From NCBI RefSeq assembly GCF_946220915.1, contig NZ_CAMIHH010000013.1:1-50200 (forward strand): 50,200 nucleotides of DNA, written 5' to 3'. The notes under the pieces were generated by a model. That model worked only from the letters and a program-made list of their open reading frames with translations, did no database searches and was not told the origin of the DNA. Position 1 is the stretch's first letter; each line of letters opens with the position of its first letter. The stretch is from an uncultured Flavobacterium sp. (GTDB taxonomy: Bacteria > Bacteroidota > Bacteroidia > Flavobacteriales > Flavobacteriaceae). The translations under genes and the position numbers were made by a program. Positions 48,796-50,200 of the stretch are shown piece after piece.

Positions 48796-50106
48796 ATGAA
48801 TAATATCGTAGCCATAGTAGGAAGGCCTAATGTAGGGAAATCTACTTTTTTTAACAGGCTGATACAGCGCAGGGAAGCTATCGTAGATTCGGTAAGCGGG
48901 GTAACCCGCGACCGTAATTACGGCAAGAGCGAATGGAACGGGAAAGAGTTTTCGGTAATAGATACCGGTGGCTACATTAAAGGATCTGATGATGTTTTTG
49001 AGGCCGAGATACGCCGCCAGGTAGAACTGGCCATTGATGAGGCCGACATTATAATATTTGTAGTAGATGTGGAGGAAGGCATAACGCCAATGGATGATGA
49101 AGTGGCAAAGCTGTTGCGTAAAGTAACCAAACCCGTACTACTTGCTGTAAATAAAGTAGACAATGCAATGCGTGAAAAGGATGCGGTTGAATTTTACAAT
49201 CTTGGCCTTGGCGAATACTATACCATTGCGGGCATGAGCGGAGCAGGAACCGGTGAGTTGCTGGACGCACTGGTAAACCTGCTCCCCGAAGCAGTAGCGC
49301 CGGATGAAAATGCTGTAGCACTGCCTCGCTTTGCCGTGGTAGGCCGGCCTAATGCAGGCAAATCGTCGTTTATTAACGCGCTTATCGGCGAAGACCGCTT
49401 TGTGGTGACCGACATTGCCGGCACTACACGCGATGCCATCGATACCACGTATAACCGTTTTGGTTTTGAGTTTAACCTTGTAGATACAGCCGGGATACGG
49501 CGTAAAGCCAAAGTAAAGGAGGACCTGGAATTCTATTCGGTAATGCGATCGGTTCGCGCCATTGAGCACAGTGACATCTGCATATTGGTAATCGATGCGA
49601 CCCGTGGCTTTGAAGGCCAGGACCAAAGCATATTCTGGCTTGCCGAAAAGAACCGCAAGGGTGTAGTAATATTAGTCAATAAATGGGACCTGGTTGAAAA
49701 AGACACCATGACCACACGTGATTATGAACGTAAGATACGCGAAGAGTTACAGCCATTTACCGATGTGCCCATCCTGTTTGTATCGGCGCTTACAAAGCAA
49801 CGCCTGCTAAAGGCGCTCGAAACTGCTGTTGATGTTTTCGAAAACAGGAAGCAGCGCATTGCCACTTCCAAGCTGAACGAAACCATGCTGCCGATCATTG
49901 AGAACAATCCGCCACCGGCGCTAAAGGGCAAGTATGTAAAAATAAAGTTCTGTATGCAGCTGCCAACGCCTACACCGCAATTTGTATTCTTCTGTAACCT
50001 GCCACAGTACGTTAAAGATCCTTACAAGCGCTACCTTGAGAACAAGATGCGTGAGATATACAATTTTGAAGGCGTACCGATTGATATTTATTTCAGGCAG
50101 AAATAA
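48796..50106 (+). CDS. der: Ribosome-associated GTPase Der (EngA)
   Basis: The 436-residue double GTPase needed for 50S assembly has two G domains: GRPNVGKST (9-17), DTGG and NKVD in the first; GRPNAGKSS (about 182-190), DTAG and NKWD in the second. The C-terminal KH-like domain follows. Both domains keep their Walker A Lys. It follows era, and both act in ribosome assembly. The 94 bp after its stop to the window end contain nothing recognised. Confidence 0.97.
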   Translation: MNNIVAIVGRPNVGKSTFFNRLIQRREAIVDSVSGVTRDRNYGKSEWNGKEFSVIDTGGYIKGSDDVFEAEIRRQVELAIDEADIIIFVVDVEEGITPMDDEVAKLLRKVTKPVLLAVNKVDNAMREKDAVEFYNLGLGEYYTIAGMSGAGTGELLDALVNLLPEAVAPDENAVALPRFAVVGRPNAGKSSFINALIGEDRFVVTDIAGTTRDAIDTTYNRFGFEFNLVDTAGIRRKAKVKEDLEFYSVMRSVRAIEHSDICILVIDATRGFEGQDQSIFWLAEKNRKGVVILVNKWDLVEKDTMTTRDYERKIREELQPFTDVPILFVSALTKQRLLKALETAVDVFENRKQRIATSKLNETMLPIIENNPPPALKGKYVKIKFCMQLPTPTPQFVFFCNLPQYVKDPYKRYLENKMREIYNFEGVPIDIYFRQK

Positions 50107-50200
50107 TTACATGGATTATAAGCTTTTTCTATGATAAAAGGATTTCAAAAAAGTGTAAGCAATTTAGGAAGCCGGATGTAAAGGATTAGTTGACTAGTAC

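Overview
The window looks like chromosomal DNA from a member of the Flavobacteriaceae (Bacteroidota), close to Flavobacterium. The support is: many intergenic copies of the Bacteroidota -7 promoter box TAnnTTTG, some with a TTG at -33; almost no Shine-Dalgarno sequences; several apparent TTG starts; a PorV-type type IX secretion outer-membrane protein; a DUF4105 protein; and an initiator tRNA without an encoded CCA. No insertion sequence, prophage or CRISPR array was seen. The assignment rests on gene content and promoter style, not on a database search.

Region 1 (1-11000) is mostly housekeeping. It holds a secreted DUF2891 protein, a small conserved protein, a RecQ helicase without its usual zinc cysteines, and a tight operon kdsD-tatC-AhpD-like-lptB (Kdo precursor, Tat translocon, LPS export ATPase). 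A pssA-GH25 lysozyme pair follows on the minus strand, then a PorV2-like/DUF4105 pair on the plus strand.

Region 2 (11000-43290) is a large surface-polysaccharide locus. A plus-strand PHP-type tyrosine phosphatase (CpsB) converges on 27 consecutive minus-strand genes. In transcription order these are: nucleotide-sugar enzymes (WbpP/TviC-like and TviB-like for UDP-HexNAcA, Ugd and a uronate epimerase, Fcl and Gmd for GDP-fucose); flippase Wzx; a heparinase II/III-like protein; WecB; four GT4 glycosyltransferases; polymerase Wzy; a decoration set (GNAT, hexapeptide acyltransferase, two ATP-grasp ligases, a PaaK/CapK-like adenylating enzyme, two paralogous NodB-like deacetylases); two initiating phosphoglycosyl transferases; a PglE/PglF pair for a 4-amino-4,6-dideoxy-HexNAc; and exporter Wza with the tyrosine kinase/co-polymerase Wzc. 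The predicted product is an acidic, fucose- and amino-sugar-containing polymer made by the Wzx/Wzy route and probably decorated with acyl or amide groups. Wzc ends in eleven Gly-Tyr dipeptides encoded by a tandem repeat, a likely substrate of the neighbouring phosphatase.

Region 3 (43290-50200) is housekeeping again: recR, a sodium:solute symporter, a CoA-binding protein, a J-domain/KTSC protein, an isolated initiator tRNA-Met with its own promoter and terminator, a small lipoprotein, and the GTPases Era and Der.

The observations I rate highest are the repeat-encoded (Gly-Tyr)11 tail of Wzc, the adenylating/ATP-grasp/deacetylase decoration set inside the polysaccharide locus, the cysteine-free RecQ zinc region, the two initiating transferases in one locus, and a sharp AT-rich patch inside the DUF4105 gene.
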